A DNA stretch of 64,000 bases from Alcanivorax sp. S71-1-4. GTDB taxonomy: Bacteria; Pseudomonadota; Gammaproteobacteria; Pseudomonadales; Alcanivoracaceae. The translations under genes and the position numbers were made by a program. The stretch spans positions 29,963 to 93,962 of the forward strand of contig NZ_AQOR01000014.1 in assembly GCF_009846755.1 (NCBI RefSeq). Direction: 5' to 3'. Every line of letters starts with the position of its first letter. Position 1 is the stretch's first letter. Positions 20,889-27,712 of this stretch are shown here, piece by piece. Below the pieces are notes generated by a model. That model saw only the letters and a program-made list of their open reading frames with translations. It searched no databases and had not been told where the DNA came from.

Positions 20889-20974
20889 GGTACACGCATG
20901 GATTCATGATATCAATTCCTGCTGGAATGACATCGCACAAACATCAACCTAAACCACCAGCTCGTGCGTGCCCG
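20889..20974 (+). repeat. GGGACACGCA-ended repeat, copy R1
   Basis: The copy begins GGTACACGCATGGATTCATG and ends CTCGTGCGTGCCC, giving inverted ends of about ten bases. Its middle (ATCAATTCCTGCTGGAATGA) is shared with R4. It overlaps the 3' end of the degenerate transposase at 20944. The family has five copies in this island, all in the same orientation. Confidence 0.85.
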
Positions 20975-21300
20975 TATTTTCCGACCGACAAAGCCTGCTG
21001 TGACTCCGCAGCATCTACCGCACCGCTCACCCAACGCTTCACCACCATCGGGCCACTAAAGAGCATCATCCAGCGTTCTGCCACCTCCAGACCAGTCCAG
21101 GAGGCAGCCTTGTCGCGGTTGATCCGCAACACCAGATGGTAATGATTGGACATCACTGCATAGCCACACAGATCAATGGCGAATACATCAACCAGCACCG
21201 CCAGACGATCCACCACCCACTGGCGGCGGTGTTCACAATTCTGCCCTGAATAGCAATCCTTGCCACAAAGAGAAACAATCGGGGACACGCATGGATTCAT
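20944..21300 (-). pseudogene. Degenerate REP-associated (IS200/Y1-like) transposase
   Basis: A frame of about 118 residues retains the family segments EHRRQWVVDRLAVLVDVFAI and CGYAVMSNHYHLVLRI, the latter holding the His-x-His metal-binding (HUH) motif of Y1 transposases. The usual N-terminal part is missing; instead the frame begins MNPCVSP, encoded by repeat R2, and soon joins SLCGKDCYSGQN. Its C-terminus runs through repeat R1 (GKYGHARAG). The downstream catalytic Tyr helix is not obvious. It is short for the family and bounded by the repeats, so it is a decayed mobile element, probably the source of the R repeats. Confidence 0.8.
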
Positions 21301-21365
21301 GACACAGCCCACCATGACATCACCTTAACATCCACATAGATTGCCAATTCATGCATATCTCGCAC
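21281..21365 (+). repeat. GGGACACGCA-ended repeat, copy R2
   Basis: It begins GGGGACACGCATGGATTCAT and carries the ACATCACCTTAACATCCACA middle shared with R3 and R5. Its right end (TTCATGCATATCTCGCAC) has diverged from the GTGCGTGTCCC end of the other copies. It supplies the N-terminal codons of the degenerate transposase and forms the downstream boundary of the HEPN-DUF262 pair. Confidence 0.8.
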
Positions 21366-21436
21366 TTACTACCGCCAGAAAATCATGCCAAATCCGCCTC
21401 TATTATTATAGAAAATACGCAAATTAATGTGCGCCA

Positions 21437-22078
21437 CTAGTTTTTCTTGTCTAGTTTACGAAACAAGTCATTTTGAAATACATCCGCCATAAGAAGCAGC
21501 ATCATCTGCGTAAATTGAATATGCTGCTGCAGATCAATCGAAGATAAATCTGGTTCATTACCATGAGCGACCCCATGCCTCCAGCCGACCAGCTCTTTAT
21601 CAATTTTTATTCTCCATCTCTGAAACGGTACAATCTCAAAACCGAGAATATTAAAATTGTGGGAGAGGGTTTCAAAGTTAAGATTTGATCTTGATCTAAT
21701 AGCCATATCGTCAAAACTACTGAAATTGCTATTGATGAGCAACTTCAGCCTATCAACGAACTCTCTTTCTGCAGACGGAGAATGGTTCCTATCCCTAAGA
21801 CGCTGCAAATCCGGCTTTAAAACACCTATCAATAAAGACCAAGATATATCACTAACCTTGCTATCAGAATCCCTCAGAGCTTCAATATATTTGTTTACAC
21901 ATTCGTTATAGAACCCTTCCCAATGTGCATAAGATAAGACAATCAGGGCCTTAGAGTTAATGCCATATTTTGCCACCCCATTGATTTCAGCCATTCTAAT
22001 TTTCAGTTCTGAGAGTTCACGAGCTCTCCTTAATCGCTCCGCATCGATCTTGTGTATAAAATTAGCTAGATTAGTCAT
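21437..22078 (-). CDS. HEPN-domain protein, MAE_28990/MAE_18760-like (putative RNase)
   Basis: A 213-residue helical protein. Early residues ALIVLSYAHWEGFYNECVNK and the C-terminal WRHGVAHGNEPDLSSID fit the MAE_28990/MAE_18760 HEPN family; RHGVAH supplies the R-x4-H motif of HEPN ribonucleases. Its start overlaps the end of the DUF262 gene by eight bases, so the pair is translationally coupled. In other genomes HEPN proteins next to DUF262 (ParB-like) partners are suspected toxin-antitoxin or phage-defence modules. Start ATG 22078 is chosen for this overlap. AT-rich composition marks it as acquired. Confidence 0.8.
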   Translation of the reverse strand: MTNLANFIHKIDAERLRRARELSELKIRMAEINGVAKYGINSKALIVLSYAHWEGFYNECVNKYIEALRDSDSKVSDISWSLLIGVLKPDLQRLRDRNHSPSAEREFVDRLKLLINSNFSSFDDMAIRSRSNLNFETLSHNFNILGFEIVPFQRWRIKIDKELVGWRHGVAHGNEPDLSSIDLQQHIQFTQMMLLLMADVFQNDLFRKLDKKN

Positions 22079-23174
22079 TTGGATTAAACCAGGCTTCTCC
22101 AAACGGTATAGTCCTCTGCAATCTAGTTGTGCCCCTGAGCCCTGACGCACTTAAATCGGCAACTTCCTTTTGCCTCCAAAAATCATCGATCCTAGATCCA
22201 ATAAACTCTCTAGGGTTCCCCATGCTAGAAATTGATTCTTTATTTCTTGCAATGCCTACCAAAATTGACTCTAGCCCTCGTAGAGAGAAGCGCTTTGCGA
22301 TTCCTGAATGAGCCTCGTCATGAGGAATTAGTGCGTTTCCCTGATACAAATCGTCGAGCATATTCAATGCCCAAGCGACCTTATCTATTTCAGGCTCTGG
22401 GTCGCCATCTACGATTACCTTTAAGATACTTCTATCTAAAAAATCTTGCACATCGAGCTCACCACTATAGTCTTCTGCTGTATGAACTATAGCTCGAACC
22501 AAATACTCCACATTCTTTTGCTTATACCTTTGTTCCTCAGTGACATTAAGGACCCTAATGAACCTTTCTGAATCTGCTATTTCCTTAATACGCCGAGTGG
22601 CGTCGGGATTACCAAGCACCATTGAACATGTACGGACTTCCTGCTCATTTGCGTACTCCCCTCCTCTATTTAACCTCTGAAACAAATCGAACTTTGTTTT
22701 GGGATCACTAGGATGCTTTAGTATTTGAAAATCCAAACGAGATCTACGAAAAAAAAGCTGTAGAGACTTATCCAACGCAGAGTTTGCATCCTTTCCAGAC
22801 CAACTTATTCCTTTAAGGGATTTTAGGTAAGTCGCAGAGTATAATATTGAAGAGGGAACTATTTTAGTTCGATCATCGGGATCTCTTAGTATCCCCATAA
22901 ACTCTAGTATGGTTGAAATCCTTTGCAATCCATCAATCAACTCCCACGTACCATCACTATTCTCAAAAGCGAAGGCAGGAGGAACTGGGATTCCTATTAG
23001 GATAGATTCTATAAATGCTGTCTTTTTCTCAATTCCCCAACGAAACAATCGTTGAAAATCAGGAATGATATCCAACTCCCCTTGGGAATACATTGATGCG
23101 ATCTCACCGATAGATATTTGAATATTATCTGTCGTAACAGATCTTTTGGCTTGTTCTAGCTCTTCTCTTAACAT
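22071..23174 (-). CDS. DUF262 domain protein (GmrSD N-terminal/ParB-like)
   Basis: A 367-residue protein with a DUF262 domain at residues ~15-215: ELDIIPDFQRLFRWGIEKKT, SILIGIPVPPAFAFEN and WELIDGLQRISTILEFM. The IDGLQR motif corresponds to the DGQQR nucleotide-binding/hydrolysis signature of ParB/Srx-fold enzymes such as the GmrS part of type IV restriction systems. The GmrD-like HNH domain is not visible in the remaining C-terminal half, so this is a DUF262-only form. AAGGTAGGG precedes ATG 23174. An in-frame upstream ATG lies in repeat R3 but lacks support. It is coupled to the HEPN gene downstream. Confidence 0.85.
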   Translation of the reverse strand: MLREELEQAKRSVTTDNIQISIGEIASMYSQGELDIIPDFQRLFRWGIEKKTAFIESILIGIPVPPAFAFENSDGTWELIDGLQRISTILEFMGILRDPDDRTKIVPSSILYSATYLKSLKGISWSGKDANSALDKSLQLFFRRSRLDFQILKHPSDPKTKFDLFQRLNRGGEYANEQEVRTCSMVLGNPDATRRIKEIADSERFIRVLNVTEEQRYKQKNVEYLVRAIVHTAEDYSGELDVQDFLDRSILKVIVDGDPEPEIDKVAWALNMLDDLYQGNALIPHDEAHSGIAKRFSLRGLESILVGIARNKESISSMGNPREFIGSRIDDFWRQKEVADLSASGLRGTTRLQRTIPFGEAWFNPND

Positions 23175-23202
23175 AACCCTACCTTGCTGGAAAAACCCTA
23201 TT

Positions 23203-23289
23203 GAGGACACGCATGAATTCATGATACTAACCTGCACCACTATGCCATTACATTAACATCCACATAGATCGGCAATTTGTGCGTGTCCC
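23203..23289 (+). repeat. GGGACACGCA-ended repeat, copy R3
   Basis: It runs from GAGGACACGCATGAATTCAT to TTTGTGCGTGTCCC and has the TTAACATCCACATAGATCGG middle shared with R2 and R5. It lies between the DUF262 start and the half attC site at 23291-23350, whose missing half appears to have been removed or displaced at this point. Confidence 0.85.
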
Positions 23290-23290
23290 A

Positions 23291-23350
23291 TGCTTGCTTC
23301 GTCGCAAACAGCGGCGCGTCAGCGTCCGCCATTGCTTTGCCTTGTTATAC
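23291..23350 (-). other. Half integron attC site (R''-L'' side)
   Basis: On the minus strand, seven bases after the GIY-YIG gene stop, the sequence reads GTATAACAAGGCAAAGCAAT, which has the R'' box and L'' region form of an attC site, like the complete site at 24775. The expected complementary L'-R' half is not present before repeat R3 begins. It is interpreted as a truncated attC. Confidence 0.6.
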
Positions 23351-23353
23351 GAA

Positions 23354-23770
23354 CTATACATCATCCAGGTATTTTCTCTGATTCAGGGGCCAATCGCCCA
23401 TACAGACGACCGACAATCCTGGACGTGAAATTCTGGAAGAACAACTTTGAATATTACCCCATGGTTGTACACGATGAATTAACAAGCTTTCGATATCGCA
23501 AAGCAGCTGGTGGGTTAACCTGCGATCGTTATCCAAAGCCACCTCACCGATTAACGCGCTATGCTCATAAATCCCACGCTGACGCTCTAGATCATCCCAG
23601 AATTCTGCTTTACCCGAACGACTCCATCGTTCTCGGACTGTGGCGCCCCAAGATTTTCCGATATACAAAATTTCGCGCTGACCCGGTGCCAGATAGGCAT
23701 AGAGGCAGCGGATCTGCCGCCAGCCTTCATGTCCCTCATCCAAATTCTGCCAATGGATATCTACTCTCAT
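23354..23770 (-). CDS. GIY-YIG-like nuclease, cassette gene
   Basis: A 138-residue protein with CLYAYLAPGQREILYIGKSW, resembling the paired GIY and YIG strands, followed by an Arg helix (VRERWSRSGKAEFWDDLERQ), and later ESLLIHRVQPWGNIQ where the metal-binding Glu and a conserved Asn are expected. ATG 23770 starts ten bases after the R' box of an attC site and the stop is seven bases before the next attC, exactly the layout of an integron gene cassette. Possible roles are DNA cleavage in defence or homing; none is demonstrable here. Confidence 0.7.
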   Translation of the reverse strand: MRVDIHWQNLDEGHEGWRQIRCLYAYLAPGQREILYIGKSWGATVRERWSRSGKAEFWDDLERQRGIYEHSALIGEVALDNDRRLTHQLLCDIESLLIHRVQPWGNIQSCSSRISRPGLSVVCMGDWPLNQRKYLDDV

Positions 23771-23779
23771 GCTCGACAC

Positions 23780-23866
23780 GTATAACGCCCGCCGCACGCG
23801 CGGCTTTGTAGTGGAGGCGAAGCCGCAACGAAAAAGCCGTCGCTGTACCTGCGATTTTTATGCATA
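23780..23866 (-). other. Integron attC-like recombination site B
   Basis: On the minus strand the site ends with GCCGCGCGTGCGGCGGGCGT then TATAC, an L'-R' arrangement. Its internal stem-loop (GCGGCTTCG...CAAAGCCGC) is nearly identical to that in site A at 24775-24858, so both belong to one family. The R'' side (ATGCATAAAAATCGCAGG) has drifted. A gene fragment stops immediately before it and the GIY-YIG gene starts immediately after it. Confidence 0.7.
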
Positions 23867-23867
23867 T

Positions 23868-23966
23868 CTATTCAGCCCCCAGCATATCTCGCAATTCATT
23901 TACATAACGCTGCCATTCCTCAACAATCTGCCTAGTAACGGTAGATTCAAACTCTGGACGAACCAA
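23868..23966 (-). pseudogene. 3' fragment of a cassette gene
   Basis: A 32-codon minus-strand frame ends with TAG at 23868 and reads VRPEFESTVTRQIVEEWQRY followed by VNELRDMLGAE. It has the look of a genuine charged C-terminal helix. Two bases upstream it meets repeat R4 and an in-frame stop follows, so the rest of the gene is missing here. Its stop abuts attC site B, as a cassette gene should. The possible 5' part is at 24714-24773. Confidence 0.6.
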
Positions 23967-23968
23967 TC

Positions 23969-24055
23969 GGGGACACGCATTGATTCATGACATCAATTCC
24001 TGCTGGAATGACATCACACAAACATCAACCTAAACCACCATTTCGTGCGTGTCCC
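23969..24055 (+). repeat. GGGACACGCA-ended repeat, copy R4
   Basis: It begins GGGGACACGCATTGATTCAT and ends TTCGTGCGTGTCCC, with the same middle as R1 (ATCAATTCCTGCTGGAATGA and ACATCAACCTAAACCACCA). It lies on the 3' side of the DUF2513 gene and truncates the gene fragment at 23868-23966. Confidence 0.87.
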
Positions 24056-24086
24056 GTATTTTGGTCCCCTGTCCCCTACTTTTTCT

Positions 24087-24464
24087 TTAGCCCCCAGCCG
24101 CGCCGCGAATCAGGGCCACCGAGATCTCGGATGCGACGGACTTGACCAAGTCAAACGTCATGTCGATGCCCTTTGAGGTGAATGTTTTCTTGGTCTTATT
24201 CCAGACAGTGTCAGACCGGATGGCGTCCAAGAGCTCGTGGCCCGGCCACGTGAGGCGTCTGGCGAAGAAGTGTGTAGGGCCATGGCCCAGCGTCCGCGAC
24301 ATCTGTCCCTCAATGAGACCAGCGCCAATGAGTAGCTCTACATGGTAGGAGTACTCGTAGGCGCGATCAGCAGGGAAGTCGGATAGGTGAAGCGTAGCAT
24401 CGGTATCCGGCAGTTCTTCCAAGCGTGTCAGGATTTCGCGGATTGTGTCCCAGTTGCGCTTCAT
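24087..24464 (-). CDS. DUF2513 family protein
   Basis: A 125-residue protein that opens with the DUF2513 signature MKRNWDTIREILTRLEEL and has YHVELLIGAGLIEG plus LTWPGHELLDAIRSDTVWNK, matching a small winged-helix-like fold common in phage and genomic islands. AAGGG lies five bases before ATG 24464. It is flanked by same-orientation repeats R4 and R5, and its upstream 113 bases are a near copy of the leader of the DUF5343 gene at 26072. Its function is unknown. Confidence 0.85.
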   Translation of the reverse strand: MKRNWDTIREILTRLEELPDTDATLHLSDFPADRAYEYSYHVELLIGAGLIEGQMSRTLGHGPTHFFARRLTWPGHELLDAIRSDTVWNKTKKTFTSKGIDMTFDLVKSVASEISVALIRGAAGG

Positions 24465-24480
24465 CTTTCCCTTAGGGTCT

Positions 24481-24593
24481 CAGAGATTAGAACGACGGAT
24501 CGTATATTGAATAACGACGAACGCCCCCCCTTCAATAATTTATGCATTCACAGAATAAGCCCCATCCATCAAGGACTTACAAATAAAGCAGAA
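24481..24593 (-). repeat. Shared leader sequence, copy DR1
   Basis: About 113 bases upstream of the DUF2513 gene align with 26118-26236 upstream of the DUF5343 gene. Conserved blocks include GTATATTGAATAACGACG, TCAATAATTTATGCATTCAC and ACTTACAAATAAAGCAGAA, with a short indel between the first two. It may hold the promoter of each unit. It is not recognisably an attC site. Confidence 0.85.
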
Positions 24594-24613
24594 GAAAAGC
24601 ATGAAACCGATTT

Positions 24614-24709
24614 GGGACATGCATGAATTTATGATGTCAACTTCCGCCGCCACGAAATCACCTTAACATTCACATAGATCGTCAATTCGCACCAATTCGT
24701 GCGTGTCCT
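24614..24709 (+). repeat. GGGACACGCA-ended repeat, copy R5
   Basis: It begins GGGACATGCATGAATTTATG and ends AATTCGTGCGTGTCC; the middle matches R2 and R3. It is the longest copy because of a small duplication near its right end (GTCAATTCGCACCAATTCGT). It interrupts the short cassette frame at 24714-24773. Confidence 0.85.
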
Positions 24710-24713
24710 ATAC

Positions 24714-24773
24714 TTACTCCTGACGGTCGTTATTTGAAACAATCGCAGAACCCACGTCATCTTCTGTTCTCAT
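24714..24773 (-). pseudogene. 5' fragment of a cassette gene
   Basis: On the minus strand an ATG one base after the R' box of attC site A opens MRTEDDVGSAIVSNNDRQE and then meets a TAA next to repeat R5. Position relative to attC A is that of a cassette gene start, and the 19-residue remnant is truncated by R5. It may be the N-terminal part of the gene whose C-terminal remnant is at 23868-23966. Confidence 0.5.
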
Positions 24774-24774
24774 G

Positions 24775-24858
24775 CCCTAACGCCGCCAACACGCGCGGCT
24801 TTGTAGTGGAGGCGAAGCCGCAATGAAAAATACGCCGCTGTGCTTGGCCTTGTTAGAG
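24775..24858 (-). other. Integron attC recombination site A (complete)
   Basis: On the minus strand the site reads CTCTAAC (R'')-AAG-GCCAAGCACAGCGGC (L''), a stem-loop with GCGGCTTCG/CAAAGCCGC, then GCCGCGCGTGTTGGC (L')-GGC-GTTAGGG (R'). L'' and L' pair over about 14 bases with one unpaired G in L'', the extrahelical base that directs strand choice in attC recombination. The total of 84 bases is normal. The stop codon of the preceding gene (24865) is six bases away. Confidence 0.82.
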
Positions 24859-24864
24859 ATCAGA

Positions 24865-25383
24865 TCACTTAAGAGATGCAAGAAAGACGATCTCCTGAAC
24901 TACTGTGCGTACATCTTGCATAACCCTGTCAATATCTCTTCTTTGTGCAATGAATCTTCGACTGTGCGCAGATTTGTCACCAATATCTTTTAATGCCTTA
25001 AGTGATGCCTTGGCATTTCTACCCAGATTCCAAGTTGGTTCAGTCAGCATTGCAGAAATTAGATCACTTAGATACACGAAGTCACCTGAGCTATTTTTTA
25101 TTTTTTCAGACAATCCCTTAGATTCAAAGCACTCAATAATCAACGTCTCTACAAGTCGTCTAGTAATGACTGCACATGCATCATACCAACCGTGCTCATA
25201 TGTGCCATTGATTTGGTGAGCGAGTTTTTCAATATACCCCCTCGTCCCACTGACTAAAGATAGATATACAACTGGCTGCTGCACACTATGCCCAGTGTCT
25301 TCTGGGGGTGGATTATTTTTCCTTAAAGCCTCATTTAGAGCTTTTACTTTTTCGAGGACTTCAGTCGTACTTTCGTTTAGCAT
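24865..25383 (-). CDS. HEPN/DUF4145-like protein, cassette gene
   Basis: A 172-residue helical protein with AVITRRLVETLIIECFESKG and ALKDIGDKSAHSRRFIAQRR. The latter resembles the DUF4145/HEPN pattern in which a conserved His follows a Gly-x-x-x-Ala turn. Such proteins accompany defence systems, often as possible RNases or adaptor domains. Its start overlaps the stop of the DUF5343 gene (TAATG), and its stop lies six bases before attC site A, so the two genes form a two-gene cassette. Confidence 0.7.
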   Translation of the reverse strand: MLNESTTEVLEKVKALNEALRKNNPPPEDTGHSVQQPVVYLSLVSGTRGYIEKLAHQINGTYEHGWYDACAVITRRLVETLIIECFESKGLSEKIKNSSGDFVYLSDLISAMLTEPTWNLGRNAKASLKALKDIGDKSAHSRRFIAQRRDIDRVMQDVRTVVQEIVFLASLK

Positions 25384-26072
25384 TACTGGTTAAAGTCCTT
25401 AAGATGCTTTGCCATTGATTCGAAGATCTTATCAATTTGCTCAGGCGAACTTTCAGGCGATATATGCACCTGCACATCGATATGTAACTTTGGGCTAAAG
25501 CCACGACCATTCGGGTCTGGATTACGAAGCTGTTGTTGTGGTGCTGGATCAACCGCTTTGGGATTGGAAGTCTTCGGTTTTGGATTGTCCTGTTTCTTAG
25601 CAGATTTTGTTCGCGGGCTGGACGCCTTTCCTAGATCTTTCGAAGGTTCTGGCTTTTTCTGGAGCAGCATTAGGTATGTCGCAGCATATTTTTTGGCCGC
25701 TGCCTCGCCGACTTTCGCATCTCTCATGAACCAGGTCGTTAAATTTCCGAGTTCTGCATCAGCGGTGTGATAGAGATCACGCAACTCTTGCGGGTAAATC
25801 GTATCGATTATGCTTTCGCAGACTCCCGGATATTTACTGTCATCGCGCCAATCATACGCGAGATCAGTGGGTTTTGAGTCGGCTCCTATTATCCCAAGCG
25901 CTTTTAGTGGGGAAACAACGTTTGATCTGGCTGATGCTTCAGCCATTGACATAGCACTCGCAACGTAAGACGAACTAATTTCCGCCGGAACCCTTTGCTT
26001 CAATTTGTCTCGCAGGCCGAACCAATTGGCCTGTGCGATCATGGGATACCCTTTCTTCTTATCCTCTGCCAT
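25383..26072 (-). CDS. DUF5343 family protein, cassette gene
   Basis: A 229-residue protein. The N-terminal ~150 residues (ANWFGLRDKLKQRVPAEISS; PLKALGIIGADSKPTDLAYD; FMRDAKVGEAAAKKYAATYL) match the DUF5343 pattern, a helical domain common in defence islands. A Lys/Pro-rich linker (~155-190) leads to a C-terminal LHIDVQVHISPESSPEQIDK segment that could pair with the adjacent HEPN-like protein. AAGGAG precedes ATG 26072. It is coupled to the downstream gene, and its upstream leader duplicates that of the DUF2513 gene. Confidence 0.75.
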   Translation of the reverse strand: MAEDKKKGYPMIAQANWFGLRDKLKQRVPAEISSSYVASAMSMAEASARSNVVSPLKALGIIGADSKPTDLAYDWRDDSKYPGVCESIIDTIYPQELRDLYHTADAELGNLTTWFMRDAKVGEAAAKKYAATYLMLLQKKPEPSKDLGKASSPRTKSAKKQDNPKPKTSNPKAVDPAPQQQLRNPDPNGRGFSPKLHIDVQVHISPESSPEQIDKIFESMAKHLKDFNQ

Positions 26073-26117
26073 ATAAAGGCTCCTTGAGTGCTTTCAGTGT
26101 CTAACTCGGATCTCTAA

Positions 26118-26236
26118 CAGAGATTAGGACGACGGCTCGTATATTGAATAACGACGCACGCGGCCTATCTCCCCTCAATAATTTATGCATTCACAAAATA
26201 AGCCCCACCCATCAAAGGCTTACAAATAAAGCAGAA
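26118..26236 (-). repeat. Shared leader sequence, copy DR2
   Basis: About 119 bases near-identical to 24481-24593 (DR1), located 46 bases upstream of the DUF5343 start. Between this copy and the gene are two boxes reading GTTAGAG and GTTAGAC on the minus strand, similar to attC R' boxes, but no complete attC stem could be drawn. Confidence 0.85.
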
Positions 26237-26651
26237 ACATCACGCCCTATTTGCTTGGCTTCCGCTCTCCCAACCCACCAACAACACGCATATCGATATT
26301 AACGAAATCCTCGATAATTCCAGAAAATAATACTGACCACATTGCCGCCCTGCCCTATTATCCAAGCATCAACAGGCACACAATCAAAACACGAAATGGC
26401 ATTAACACAGCGGCCCTTTCTCCCGAGCGCCTACCGCCTACACCAGCAACCTTCACCCGATAGTGCCTTCGCCAAAATGTGATATCAAGCACAAAAACAG
26501 CGAGCTGCGCATCACCACAAAGCTCTGCATTCGGAGTCCGACCACACAACAGGCCGTAAGATCATCCCCTATGATTCCTCAGGAGAGGAAAGACAGGCAT
26601 CTAAACGAGGAATTCCCTTTAACTACCCAACAAACCCCATTACCCCAAAAC
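26237..26651. other. Non-coding, lower-GC island margin
   Basis: This stretch is C- and A-rich on the plus strand with short open frames lacking ribosome binding sites, domain patterns or normal codon bias. I see no RNA gene, attC site or integrase remnant. It probably represents decayed cassette or leader sequence at the right margin of the island. Confidence 0.5.
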
Positions 26652-26687
26652 AAAAAAATCCGGCCTCCCCTCTCAGGAAAGCCGGAT
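26652..26687 (-). terminator. Rho-independent terminator of etfBA
   Basis: On the minus strand ATCCGGC pairs with GCCGGAT around a 16-base loop and is followed by a T7 run. It is about 95 bases downstream of the etfA stop. Confidence 0.8.
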
Positions 26688-26782
26688 CCTCCAAGACCCC
26701 ACCCCAGACCGCAACACCTACCTAACCAGCATCACGCCCCAGCCGGGCCTCTTTTCCTTACAACCATCTAACGCAACACCAA

Positions 26783-27712
26783 TCAGAGCTTGGAATCCAG
26801 CTCCGGCACCGCCTCAAACAGATCCGCCACCAGGCCATAATCCGCCACCTGGAAAATCGGCGCTTCTTCGTCCTTATTGATGGCCACAATCACTTTCGAG
26901 TCTTTCATACCCGCCAGATGCTGAATGGCACCGGAGATACCCACCGCCACATACAGATCCGGAGCAACGATTTTGCCGGTCTGGCCGACCTGCATATCGT
27001 TCGGTACGAAGCCGGCGTCGACAGCCGCGCGGGATGCACCCACGGCAGCGCCGAGTTTGTCGGCCACTTTGTACAACATTTCGAAGTTGTCACCGTTCTG
27101 CATGCCACGGCCGCCGGAGATGACGATCTTGGCAGCGGTCAGTTCCGGACGGTCGGACTTGGCCAGTTCTTCGCTGACGAACTTGGACACGCCGGCGTCT
27201 TTCACGACGTCGATGCTTTCAACGCTGGCGGAGCCGCCTTCGGCGGACACGGCGTCGAAGCCGGTGCCGCGCACGGTGATGACCTTGATGCTGTCGCCGC
27301 TTTGTACGGTGGCGATGGCGTTGCCGGCGTAGATCGGGCGCTTGAAGGTATCGGCGGATTCAACACCGCTGATTTCGGAGATCATGCCCACATCCAGCAG
27401 TGCCGCCACGCGCGGGGCGAAGTTTTTGCCGGTGGTGGTGGCGGCAGCCAGGATGTGGCCGTAGTCCTTGCCCACTTCCGCGACCAGATCGGCCACGTTT
27501 TCGGCCAGTTGGTGGCCGTAGGCGGCATTGTCGGCCAGCAGGACCTTGCTCACGCCTTCTACCTTGGCAGCTTCGTCAGCGACAGCGGCACAGCCTTCAC
27601 CGGCAACCAGCACGGTGATGTCGCCGCCGATGGCCTTGGCGGCAGCAACGACGTTCAGGGTGACCCCTTTCAGAGCGGCATTGTCATGTTCTGCGTAGAC
27701 TAAAACACTCAT
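26783..27712 (-). CDS. etfA: Electron transfer flavoprotein, alpha subunit
   Basis: A 309-residue ETF alpha subunit. The C-terminal FAD-binding domain has [60 protein letters not shown] and [20 protein letters not shown]. It pairs with EtfB to accept electrons from acyl-CoA dehydrogenases (such as LiuA in this window) and pass them to ETF-QO. Its ATG overlaps the etfB stop by one base (TGATG), a coupled arrangement. Its start gives the normal N-terminus [11 protein letters not shown]. Confidence 0.96.
   Translation of the reverse strand: MSVLVYAEHDNAALKGVTLNVVAAAKAIGGDITVLVAGEGCAAVADEAAKVEGVSKVLLADNAAYGHQLAENVADLVAEVGKDYGHILAAATTTGKNFAPRVAALLDVGMISEISGVESADTFKRPIYAGNAIATVQSGDSIKVITVRGTGFDAVSAEGGSASVESIDVVKDAGVSKFVSEELAKSDRPELTAAKIVISGGRGMQNGDNFEMLYKVADKLGAAVGASRAAVDAGFVPNDMQVGQTGKIVAPDLYVAVGISGAIQHLAGMKDSKVIVAINKDEEAPIFQVADYGLVADLFEAVPELDSKL

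Noticed and set aside
22071..23240. N-terminal extension of the DUF262 protein starting MVQVSIMNSCVSS
   Set aside because: These codons come from repeat R3; the ATG at 23174 has a ribosome binding site and gives the domain start expected for the family.
24481..24593. DR1/DR2 leader considered as another attC site
   Set aside because: No paired L''/L' arms or R''/R' boxes at the expected spacing could be drawn; only nearby GTTAGAG/GTTAGAC boxes resemble R'.
20889..24709. Regularly repeated sequence considered as a CRISPR array
   Set aside because: The repeats are 85-96 bases long, unevenly spaced by 0.3-1.8 kb and separated by genes, so they are dispersed repeats, not repeat-spacer units.
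26251..26771. Two plus-strand open frames in the gap left of etfA
   Set aside because: Pro/Thr-rich products without ribosome binding sites, codon bias or family resemblance; the second covers the etfA terminator.
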